Below, in pieces: positions 23,327 to 30,655 of a stretch of 51,652 nt of DNA. The stretch is from Acidobacteriota bacterium. GTDB taxonomy: Bacteria; Acidobacteriota; Terriglobia; Terriglobales; Acidobacteriaceae. The translations under genes and the position numbers were made by a program. Position 1 is the first letter of the stretch, and every line of letters begins with the position of its first letter. Location: positions 1-51,652 of the forward strand of contig JAJYFB010000006.1 in the NCBI GenBank assembly GCA_021785495.1. Direction: 5' to 3'. Under the pieces are notes generated by a model. The model ran no database searches. It saw only the letters and a program-made list of their open reading frames with translations, and was not told where the DNA came from.

Positions 23327-25387
23327 ATGCAGACGAACAAGACAGGATTTCTCTCTTCGATCCGGGCCTTTGTCCGCGACCCGTTCCGCATGTTCGGCAT
23401 GGTCAGCGTGATTCTGCTGCTGTTGCTGACCATCGCGCCGGCCAAGGATTACTTCAGCCAGTGGCGCGGCTATCAGCGGCAGTATCTGCGCTTCATCGGC
23501 TCGCGCGGCGACGCGGTTACGCTGCGCCGCCACTTCACCGGCGGCATTCAGCAGATCTGGATTCCGAAGCTGGATGTTGTCGACCGCTGCCAGAGCTGTC
23601 ACGTCGGTCTTGCGGAAGCCAGCCTTGCCGACGTCAAGGAGCAGCCGTTCCGCGCCCATCCGCCGATTCCCCACAAACTCACCGAATTTGGCTGCACCAT
23701 GTGCCATCGCGGCCAGGGCGCGGCGACCACCGTCGAAGAGGCGCACCATAGCGAGATGGCCGGCGAGGAACCGATCCTTCCGGCGCGCTACATCGAGTCC
23801 TCCTGCGGCCAGTGCCATCATGAACCGCTTGAAGGCGCGCCCAAGCTCAATCGCGGCCGCGTCGCGCTCGCGCGTTACGGCTGCGTGCATTGCCACACCA
23901 TCGCCCTGCCCGAGGGCTCGACCATGCAGGCTACCGACAATCCGCCGCCGCTCTCGCACATCGCCGACAAGACCACACGCGAGTGGATCTATGCGTGGCT
24001 CAAGGATCCGGCCAGCTACTCGGCCACGGCCACCATGCCCAACTTCCAGTTGAGCGACGCCGACGCCGGCGACATCTCGGCCTTCCTCATCGCCAACAGC
24101 ACGCCCCAGCCCGGCGACACCATCGCGCCTCCGGCCGCGTCGGGCGACGCGGCATCCGGCTCCGACGCCGGAGCCAGCCTCTACGGAGAATCCTTCTGCG
24201 CCTCCTGCCACGCCACCCAGAACGAGGCGGGCAACCTGGTGGGCGGCGACCTGGGCCCTGAGCTGACGAATGTCGGCGGCAAGGTGAAGCCGGGATGGCT
24301 CATGGCCTGGATGCGCGATCCGCAAAAATATGACCCGCAGACGCCCATGCCGCAGTACCGCTGGACCGATCCGCAGCTCAAGCTGATCGTTTCCTACGTC
24401 GAGGGCAAGACCGATCCCGATTTCCTGGCCAACGTGCATCTGCAGCCGGCGACCAAGGCGCAGATCGCCCACGGCAAAAAGCTGGTCATCGAGTACGGTT
24501 GCGCCTCCTGCCACGTGATCGCCGGCGTTCCCAAGCCCGACAACTTCGCGCCCGAACTGAGCCGCATCGGCAGCAAGCCCGTCGTGCAGCTTGTCTTTCT
24601 GCCGGGCATGAAGCACACACTGCCCGCCTATCTTGAGCAGAAGATCCGGCAGCCGCGCTCCTTTGGGCCGTCGCTGCACATGCCGCGCTACAACTTCAAC
24701 GCGGGCCAGATCGAAGACCTGACCACCGCGCTGCTCTCGCTCACGGACCGCAGCTTCAGCCTGCCGGCCAGCCTGCAGGTTCCCGCCGTGCGCGAAACCA
24801 GCTACCAGCCGGCGGGCCAGGCAGGCCAGTTGATGGCCAGCCTCAACTGCCAGAGCTGCCATCGCATCAACGGCCATGGCGGCACGATGGCCCCGGATCT
24901 GAGCTGGGAGGGATCGTCCGTGCAACGCGCATGGCTCGACAACTTCCTGAAAAATCCGAACACGCTGCGCCCAACGCTGATCCGGCGCATGCCCCGGTTC
25001 AACCTCACCGATGCGGAACGCACCACGCTGACCGATTACATCCTGACCGTTTACCAGACGCCGGCCTTCGATCGCGACGCGATGCCGCTCGCCGGCTACC
25101 CGCCCCAACTGATCGAGCAGGGACGCCAGCTCTTCTATTCGAAGTACGACTGCCAGTCCTGTCACATGGTGAACCCGAATGTCGACAAGGGATACATCGG
25201 GCCGATGCTGACGCATGTGGGCGCGCGTTTGAATGCCGCCTGGATCTTCCACTATTTGAAGGATCCGCAGGCGCTGCGGCCCGGAACCATCGAGCCCAAC
25301 CAGCACATGAGCGATGACGACGCCCGTGCGCTGACGGCATTCCTCATGGCGCAGAAGTCCGGAGCCGGACAGGGGGCGAACCAATGA
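23327..25387 (+). CDS. Membrane-anchored octahaem cytochrome c of the Rieske/cyt b complex
   Basis: A 686-residue protein that starts immediately after the preceding stop. One N-terminal membrane anchor (about residues 20-38) precedes eight CXXCH sites: 88-92, 123-127, 160-164, 186-190, 291-295, 392-396, 508-512 and 609-613. The last five look like serial monohaem class-I cytochrome domains, several with a clear Met ligand (MPNF, MPQY, MPRY, MPRF). The first three are close together and resemble a compact multihaem N-terminal domain. It probably takes the place of cytochrome c1/f and forms a wire away from the Rieske centre. Its stop overlaps the lipoprotein start (ATGA). There is no nitrite- or hydroxylamine-active motif. 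Confidence 0.9.
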   Translation: MQTNKTGFLSSIRAFVRDPFRMFGMVSVILLLLLTIAPAKDYFSQWRGYQRQYLRFIGSRGDAVTLRRHFTGGIQQIWIPKLDVVDRCQSCHVGLAEASLADVKEQPFRAHPPIPHKLTEFGCTMCHRGQGAATTVEEAHHSEMAGEEPILPARYIESSCGQCHHEPLEGAPKLNRGRVALARYGCVHCHTIALPEGSTMQATDNPPPLSHIADKTTREWIYAWLKDPASYSATATMPNFQLSDADAGDISAFLIANSTPQPGDTIAPPAASGDAASGSDAGASLYGESFCASCHATQNEAGNLVGGDLGPELTNVGGKVKPGWLMAWMRDPQKYDPQTPMPQYRWTDPQLKLIVSYVEGKTDPDFLANVHLQPATKAQIAHGKKLVIEYGCASCHVIAGVPKPDNFAPELSRIGSKPVVQLVFLPGMKHTLPAYLEQKIRQPRSFGPSLHMPRYNFNAGQIEDLTTALLSLTDRSFSLPASLQVPAVRETSYQPAGQAGQLMASLNCQSCHRINGHGGTMAPDLSWEGSSVQRAWLDNFLKNPNTLRPTLIRRMPRFNLTDAERTTLTDYILTVYQTPAFDRDAMPLAGYPPQLIEQGRQLFYSKYDCQSCHMVNPNVDKGYIGPMLTHVGARLNAAWIFHYLKDPQALRPGTIEPNQHMSDDDARALTAFLMAQKSGAGQGANQ

Positions 25388-26148
25388 AGGCGCATCTGAT
25401 GAAGAAAACTCCATGGCTTTCCGGGCTGTTTGCTTCAGCCGTCTGCGCGGCCGCCGTCCTTTGCGCGGGATGCGGCCCGCGGCAAGCATCGGCTCCCGCG
25501 CTCAAGGCCAAGGCCACCGGCTCGGCCATCGTCGTCGTCAGCGGCGACAAGCAGTTGGGATCGCCCGGCTCCGCGCTGCCGCAGCCGCTGATCGTGCAAG
25601 TCAACGACGACCAGGGCAACGCCGTGACCGGCGCCAGGGTCGAACTCTCCGGCCCCAAGGGCGTCCTCTTCGATCCGGCAGAGGTGCTCACCGACGACAA
25701 CGGGCAGGCCACTGTCAAAGTAAGGCTGGCCGGCGTCTCGGGCCGCTACGAGTTGACGGCCGCTTCGCAGGACGCGCACGGAAAGAGCTTCGACATTCCG
25801 GTCGCGGAGTATGCGGCCGGTTATCAACAGCAGGTCGGCTACAAGATCGACGCAAAATACTGCTCGCGCTGCCACGATGAGGAATCGACCACCGAGCAGG
25901 TTTCCAACTACGACAATCTCGCCGTGCCGCCCCACGCTTTTTCGAACGGCGGCGTCTACAACAAGCTCTCCGGCTCCGATCTGGCCGCCATCATCGCACA
26001 TGGCGGCCCGGCGATGAACCGCTCCGCCTTGATGCCGCCCTACGGTTGGACACTCACCAAACCGGAGATTCAGGCCGTGATCGCCTACATCCGGCTGGTC
26101 TCCGATCCGCCGTACGCGGCGCCGGGAGTCGGGTATGCGAATCGCTAG
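25384..26148 (+). CDS. Lipoprotein with Ig-like (Big_1) domain fused to a monohaem cytochrome c
   Basis: A 254-residue protein with a lipobox ending at Cys30 (VLCAGC). Residues 45-140 form an invasin/Big_1-like Ig domain (PLIVQVNDDQGNAVTGARV, DDNGQATVKVRLAG). A single haem site, CSRCH (160-164), begins a cytochrome c domain with a possible Met ligand in ALMPPYGW and the final helix EIQAVIAYIRLV. The start overlaps the octahaem stop by 4 nt. The most likely site is the periplasmic face of the outer or inner membrane, relaying electrons between the octahaem cytochrome and the outer-membrane porin-cytochrome. Confidence 0.85.
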   Translation: MKAHLMKKTPWLSGLFASAVCAAAVLCAGCGPRQASAPALKAKATGSAIVVVSGDKQLGSPGSALPQPLIVQVNDDQGNAVTGARVELSGPKGVLFDPAEVLTDDNGQATVKVRLAGVSGRYELTAASQDAHGKSFDIPVAEYAAGYQQQVGYKIDAKYCSRCHDEESTTEQVSNYDNLAVPPHAFSNGGVYNKLSGSDLAAIIAHGGPAMNRSALMPPYGWTLTKPEIQAVIAYIRLVSDPPYAAPGVGYANR

Positions 26149-26246
26149 GTGGCGAGCCTGCGCCGCCGGATGCGGCCAGGAACAAGCGCCGCGCCTTGCG
26201 ATTGAGGCTGGCGATCACTCTTGATCCAGTTTCGTTTGAAAATTTT

Positions 26247-26280
26247 CGGCTTCGATCCGCGGTGACGCGGATCGAAGCCG
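26247..26280 (+). terminator. Very strong stem-loop between the lipoprotein and porin-cytochrome genes
   Basis: A perfect 14-bp stem (26247-26260 with 26267-26280) with a 6-nt loop lies 98 nt after the lipoprotein stop and 40 nt before the next ATG. No T tract follows (the next bases are GAATGGCG). It may terminate some transcripts or protect a processed mRNA end, giving separate control of the porin-cytochrome. Confidence 0.5.
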
Positions 26281-26320
26281 GAATGGCGAATACAAAAATT
26301 GTCAAATTCAAGGAGGACCA

Positions 26321-27691
26321 ATGAAGCATTGTTCTTTGGGGACCAGCGTAGCGTTATCGATTGCCGCGCTTGCGGTCATAAGCGGCCTTGCGCCGCGCCG
26401 CGCCATGGCTCTGCCGAGCTATGCGCGCCAAACCGGGCTGCCGTGCAGCGGCTGCCATTACAACCCGCCGGAGTTGAATCCCGCCGGCCGTCTGTTCAAA
26501 CTGCTGGCCTTCACCGACAGGACGGAAAACAGCACCGTTCCCGCACCGCCCGCCGACAAGCAGCGCCCCGCGCTTCAGATGCTGCAAACGCTGCCTCTGG
26601 GCGCATGGTTCGAGGTCTCTTCGACCAGCACCAAGAAGGCCCAGCCCGGCACGCAGAACGGCAACTTTGAATTTCCGCAGGACATCTCCCTGTTCCTGGC
26701 CGGCGCATGGGCCGATCACCTGGGCAGTTTCCTGCAGGTCACCTACAACGCGCAAGACGACCATTTCGGCATGGATAATACGGACATTCGGTACGCAAGA
26801 CAGACCAAAGTGCAGGGCAAAAATCTGATTTATGGCGTCATGTTCAATAATAATCCGACCCTCGAAGACGTCTGGATGACCCTGCCGAACTGGGGCTATC
26901 CCTTCGTCGCCAGCGATTCGGCGCCTACGCCGGCGGCCTCGGCCATCGTGCAGGGCAAGCTCGCGCAGGATGTCGCCGGCTTTGGCGGCTACACCATGTG
27001 GAACAACCATCTTTACGGTGCCGCGACCTTCTACCGTTCGGACCACATCGGCTCGTCGCAGCCGAACACCGGCGCCGGCGCCGCGTATAACATCAGCGGA
27101 CTGGCTCCGTACTGGCGGCTTGCCTACCAGAACTCGGGACGCACCAACGTTGTCGAAGCGGGCTTCTACGGAATGCACATGGCGTCGTTTCCCGGCAGCG
27201 CGTCGGGCGCGAATTTTAACGGCCCCACGGACAACTACACGGACTTCGGCCCGGACTTTGAGTGGGATCGCACGCTTGGCCGCGACGTGCTCTCCGTCCG
27301 CGGCACGTATCTGCGCGAAAATTCAACGCTCGACGCCAGCGCCGCCGCCGGCAATGCCTCGCCGGGCAATCATCACCTGAACACCGGCAACGCCAACGTC
27401 GAGTATCACTACGGTAACCGGCTCTCCGGCGCTTTCGGCTGGTTCCTCACCTCGGGCACAGCCGATGCAACGCTGTATGCTCCCGCCGCCATCTCCGGCA
27501 GCGCAAACGGCGGCCCGCGAAGCGAAGGTTACAGCGCCAACTTCTCCTACTGGCCGGTGCAGAACGTCGATCTGGCCTTTCAATACACCGGCTATACCCG
27601 CTTCAACGGCGGCAACACAAACTACGATGGCAGCGGCCGGAACGCTTCGGACAACAACACGGCCTATCTCCTGATGCGTTTTGTCTTCTGA
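26321..27691 (+). CDS. Cyc2-like fused monohaem cytochrome-porin (outer membrane)
   Basis: A 456-residue protein with an AAGGAGG ribosome-binding site and a signal peptide (cleaved near residue 30). Directly after it comes ALPSYARQTGLPCSGCH (residues 30-46), with haem site Cys42/Cys45/His46, then PELNPAGRLFKLLAF. This closely follows the AxPxFARQTGxxCxxCH pattern that I recall for the iron oxidase Cyc2, including the PEL-x-GR-FK continuation. The remaining 380 residues are amphipathic strands rich in aromatic and Asn/Gly residues, ending LLMRFVF with the terminal Phe of a barrel. The length fits Cyc2 (about 400-550). It may move electrons across the outer membrane; Fe(II) oxidation is only one possibility. 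Confidence 0.8.
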   Translation: MKHCSLGTSVALSIAALAVISGLAPRRAMALPSYARQTGLPCSGCHYNPPELNPAGRLFKLLAFTDRTENSTVPAPPADKQRPALQMLQTLPLGAWFEVSSTSTKKAQPGTQNGNFEFPQDISLFLAGAWADHLGSFLQVTYNAQDDHFGMDNTDIRYARQTKVQGKNLIYGVMFNNNPTLEDVWMTLPNWGYPFVASDSAPTPAASAIVQGKLAQDVAGFGGYTMWNNHLYGAATFYRSDHIGSSQPNTGAGAAYNISGLAPYWRLAYQNSGRTNVVEAGFYGMHMASFPGSASGANFNGPTDNYTDFGPDFEWDRTLGRDVLSVRGTYLRENSTLDASAAAGNASPGNHHLNTGNANVEYHYGNRLSGAFGWFLTSGTADATLYAPAAISGSANGGPRSEGYSANFSYWPVQNVDLAFQYTGYTRFNGGNTNYDGSGRNASDNNTAYLLMRFVF

Positions 27692-27744
27692 GCCGCCGTC
27701 CGCCGCCATGGCTCCAAAGGCCATGCGCTGCAAGTCGCATGACT

Positions 27745-27815
27745 GAAGCCGGACGTTCTGTCGAGCGCCGGCTTCCTCACCCTCTGGCGCGTGGGGCTTC
27801 TGCCCCGCGCGCCAG
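27745..27815. terminator. Two adjacent stem-loops between convergent genes
   Basis: The first stem is GAAGCCGG/CCGGCTTC (27745-27752 with 27768-27775). The second is a 13-bp stem with one G-T pair (27784-27796 with 27803-27815) and a 6-nt loop. They lie between the convergent porin-cytochrome and hemerythrin stops and probably end transcription from both sides, although T tracts are short. Confidence 0.5.
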
Positions 27816-27839
27816 TCTGCATAACGCCGATTCTCCGCG

Positions 27840-28247
27840 CTAGACGACGCCGTGTTCGCGCAGCCACGGGCCGTATTGCTGGTCGATGGTCTCCACATGG
27901 TGGAGAAGGTTGCGATGGAGGTTACACAGAAAGGCGCGCAGTTCGATGCCTTCGCCGTATTGCAACCGATGCGCCGTCTGAAGAAGATCCGCGAGAAGGC
28001 GGTGGTGCTCGACGCGATGCGCTTCAAGACCGGCAAAGCCGGTTTGCTCCATGAGCTGCTCCTCGCTCCAGAAGTGCATCCGGGTAAATTCGATGTACTC
28101 GTCCAGCAGCTTGCTGATTTGTTCCTGCCCGGATCCATGCACCAGGGCCAAACGCAGTTCGTTGATCGCATCCATCAAAATGCCGTGCTGATCGTCCATC
28201 GCCCGCACCCCGATAGTGCAGGAGTGGCGCCAAGTCAGTAGAGTCAC
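27840..28247 (-). CDS. Bacteriohemerythrin (second copy)
   Basis: A 135-residue protein with the full di-iron ligand set: His21, His58, Glu62 (HFWSE), His77, His81 (HRVEH), His117 and Asp122 (HVETID). The chosen start is GTG at 28247 because GGAGGA lies directly upstream of it; a GTG four codons earlier would put that ribosome-binding site inside the gene. It is convergent with the porin-cytochrome gene. It shares spacing but only moderate sequence identity with the copy at 15976, so the two are not a recent duplication. Confidence 0.9.
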   Translation of the reverse strand: MTLLTWRHSCTIGVRAMDDQHGILMDAINELRLALVHGSGQEQISKLLDEYIEFTRMHFWSEEQLMEQTGFAGLEAHRVEHHRLLADLLQTAHRLQYGEGIELRAFLCNLHRNLLHHVETIDQQYGPWLREHGVV

Positions 28248-28579
28248 GTTTTCCTCCACACGGAACTGCCGGTGGTATCGGCCCGCCGCGGCCGGCCATG
28301 AGAGCGGCGCCGCGCCGTCCGGTTACGAAGGTTTGCGCCCGCGATCGCCTGCGTTTTGACGAAGGCGCGCGGGAAACGATAGCTTCGGCCGATCCGTTCC
28401 GCCTGACCGTCAGGCTATGCGCCAGCGCTTCTGCCGGCCGCGGCGTTTTTTTGCGCGCGGCCTTCGGGCGCGGACTGGCTTTACCTGCTTGGATGCGGTT
28501 TTTCGTGACAGCGCCGCCTTTTCCGCCCACGGCAAGGCAAAGCCGTGGGCGGTCTTCGATCCAGCCTCTCTTTTGCTGT
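28248..28579. other. Intergenic region, no supported gene
   Basis: The region upstream of the hemerythrin and downstream of the GH5 gene has a minus-strand open frame coding a very basic Lys/Arg/Pro-rich peptide that runs out of frame into the hemerythrin gene. It lacks a ribosome-binding site and is not called. No other feature was seen. Confidence 0.45.
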
Positions 28580-29713
28580 TTACCGCTGCTTCATTCCGAG
28601 CGCCTTGACCACCGATTCGTCCACCTGCGCGGGCTGGCCGTTCTGCTTGGTCACCACGCCAAAGCCGCCCTGATAATCCCACATGGTCCAGCCGATGCCG
28701 TCCTTTTCCAGCGCCGTGCGTGTGTCGTGAATCCAGCGGGTGCGCGCCTGCGCGTCGGTGTGCTCGCGGAAGGCGCCGAACTCGTTGCAGATCAGCGGCA
28801 CATGACGCGCGTGCGCCCAGGCGGCAGCCTCGTCGATCAGCGCCTGAATGTGCTGCGCATTCCAGTTGTCGAGGAAATAGTTCTCCAGGTCGGCGCGGTC
28901 AGCAGCGTCTGGAACCTCAGCGAGCAGCTTCTGCATTCCATCCGTCGTTGCGGGGTAAGGAATTGCATGAGTGGCGCTCCACCACGGGACGCCCCAGGTT
29001 GCGCCCTGGTGGGTAAACTCGTGTGGATTGTAAAAGTGGAAGTTGTAGATCACATTGCCATCGGCCAGCGGCTCCAGACGCAGCAGGTCGGGCAGACTCG
29101 AAAAGTTGGCGCCTGCGGCGATGATCGTATTCTGCGGCGCCGCCTGGCGGATGACTGCGGCTACGTGCGCCTGAATGCCCGCCCAGCGGTAGGCGTCATT
29201 CAACTCCGGCTCGTTGAGAATCTCGAAGAAGACGAGATCCGGATTCCGGCTGGCGTAGCGCGCGGCGAGTCTCCGCCAAAGCTCGGTAAACCGCTCCACG
29301 CTGAAATCACCATCGCGCAGTTGCTGCTTGAATTCGTCGCTGGGATGCACATCAACGATGACGGCGAGGTTGTCGGCGAGAATCGTATCCACGGCGCGAT
29401 CGAGGCGGACAAGAAAATCCGCGTACGGTCCCTTGCCGCCGTTGAAAGCCCGCTCCAGCGCATCGCCGTCGATGCTCAGCCGCACGTGGTCGAAGCCGAG
29501 CTTCGCCATCAGGGCGATGTCCTGCGCGTCGGTGTAGCGGTTGGTGCGCACGGCCGAGTAATCCCCGGACTGCGCAAACCACCCCGAGGCATTGATGCCG
29601 TGGCGCAGATGCTGCGCACGGGTGAAGGCCGTCTCGACGCCGGCGTTCGACTGCGCTGCGGCGGATACGGCCAGCGCGGCGCAAACTGCAAAACCTGCAA
29701 AAGCAAGACGCAT
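28580..29713 (-). CDS. Secreted GH5-family glycoside hydrolase (cellulase/mannanase superfamily)
   Basis: A 377-residue enzyme with an AAGGAG ribosome-binding site and signal peptide (1-20). The GH5 (beta/alpha)8 landmarks are present: HVRLSID after beta-3, VIVDVHP, FFEILNEPE with the acid/base Glu168, a His-Tyr pair in YNFHFYNP, the nucleophile Glu311 in LICNEFGAF, and the closing MWDYQGGFGV with the substrate-stacking Trp. GH5 enzymes retain configuration and cut beta-1,4-glucans, mannans or related glycans; the precise specificity is not readable. It lies 294 nt downstream of the response-regulator gene on the same strand, so it may be part of the same regulon. Confidence 0.88.
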   Translation of the reverse strand: MRLAFAGFAVCAALAVSAAAQSNAGVETAFTRAQHLRHGINASGWFAQSGDYSAVRTNRYTDAQDIALMAKLGFDHVRLSIDGDALERAFNGGKGPYADFLVRLDRAVDTILADNLAVIVDVHPSDEFKQQLRDGDFSVERFTELWRRLAARYASRNPDLVFFEILNEPELNDAYRWAGIQAHVAAVIRQAAPQNTIIAAGANFSSLPDLLRLEPLADGNVIYNFHFYNPHEFTHQGATWGVPWWSATHAIPYPATTDGMQKLLAEVPDAADRADLENYFLDNWNAQHIQALIDEAAAWAHARHVPLICNEFGAFREHTDAQARTRWIHDTRTALEKDGIGWTMWDYQGGFGVVTKQNGQPAQVDESVVKALGMKQR

Positions 29714-30007
29714 GGAATTTCTCCTTGAAACGGGAATGCGAACGTCCGATGGAGCCGGATCTTCCGGCCACGAGAGCGAAGCGCGCCTGCACGGAGAGCT
29801 CGCCGCGCAGGCGTAATTCGTTTGCGGCGTCTCGGGCGCGTGCCAAATCTCCCGTCTTCCGCGCCCATCATCTTACGCCAGCGATGGCGCTTCTTTCTAC
29901 CGGCCACGCGCAACCGGCGCCGGCTGGATGCTCTGCGCCACCCGAACGGGTGTCTGCGCCTCAACGCCTGCTGGCTGTGCCGATCCATCGCGCGCGCCGC
30001 GGCTGCG

Positions 30008-30655
30008 TCAGGATGGATTGAAGGTGATGATACCTTGCTGCGATGCGATGGCGACCGCTTCCGTGCGGTCGCTGGCTGCGAGCTTGGCGAAGATATGCAC
30101 GACATGCGAGCGGACGGTAAACTGGCTGATCATCAGCACGTGAGCGATTTCTTTATTGGTCAGTCCTTTCGCAATCATGTCGAGTACTTCCAGTTCTCTG
30201 GGGCTCAGACCGGAACGCTCCTGGCGTTCGGCGATGCGGGCCGCAATGCCCTGGGGAAAATAGGCGCCGCCGGCGGCCACTGTGCGAATCGCCTCCAGGA
30301 TTTGCGCGCCGCTCGCGTCCTTTGTGATGTATCCATGCGCGCCCAGCCGGGCCGTCTGGAAGATTTCCTCGTCGAAGTTGAAACTGGAAAGAACCAGAAC
30401 CCTGGGAGCTTTCTGGATCGCCAGGATGGAAGGCAGGATTTCCAGGCCGGAAACCTTGGGCATGCGCAGGTCGAGAAGCACAATGTCCACGAGCGTGCGG
30501 CGAAGAAAGGCCAGCGCTTTTTCGCCGCTGTCGACGCTGCCGGAGAGCTGAAAGCCGGAATCGGTTTGCAGTAAGAGGCTCAATCCATCGCGCACAATCG
30601 GATGATCGTCCACAATGAGAATGCGGATCGGCTTTTGCTCAGAGTTGTGGTCCAC
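30008..30655 (-). CDS. NarL/LuxR-family response regulator
   Basis: A 215-residue protein. The receiver domain has the acidic pair Asp16-Asp17 (VDDHP), phospho-acceptor Asp62 in VLLDLRMP, and the conserved Lys in GYITKDAS. The C-terminal HTH (about 145-210) shows LSPRELEVLDMIAKGLTNKEIA, typical of GerE/LuxR. Its start lies inside the end of the kinase gene (17-nt overlap), indicating translational coupling. It probably controls the adjacent glycan genes in response to the kinase. Confidence 0.93.
   Translation of the reverse strand: MDHNSEQKPIRILIVDDHPIVRDGLSLLLQTDSGFQLSGSVDSGEKALAFLRRTLVDIVLLDLRMPKVSGLEILPSILAIQKAPRVLVLSSFNFDEEIFQTARLGAHGYITKDASGAQILEAIRTVAAGGAYFPQGIAARIAERQERSGLSPRELEVLDMIAKGLTNKEIAHVLMISQFTVRSHVVHIFAKLAASDRTEAVAIASQQGIITFNPS

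Noticed and set aside
23327-25387. Octahaem nitrite reductase or hydroxylamine oxidoreductase
   Set aside because: There is no CXXCK site or HAO-type Tyr crosslink region, and the haems lie in serial class-I domains with Met-type loops.
28248-28530. Minus-strand basic Lys/Arg/Pro-rich peptide resembling a histone-like protein
   Set aside because: No ribosome-binding site, and the frame continues out of phase into the hemerythrin gene; the basic composition can come from GC-rich non-coding DNA.
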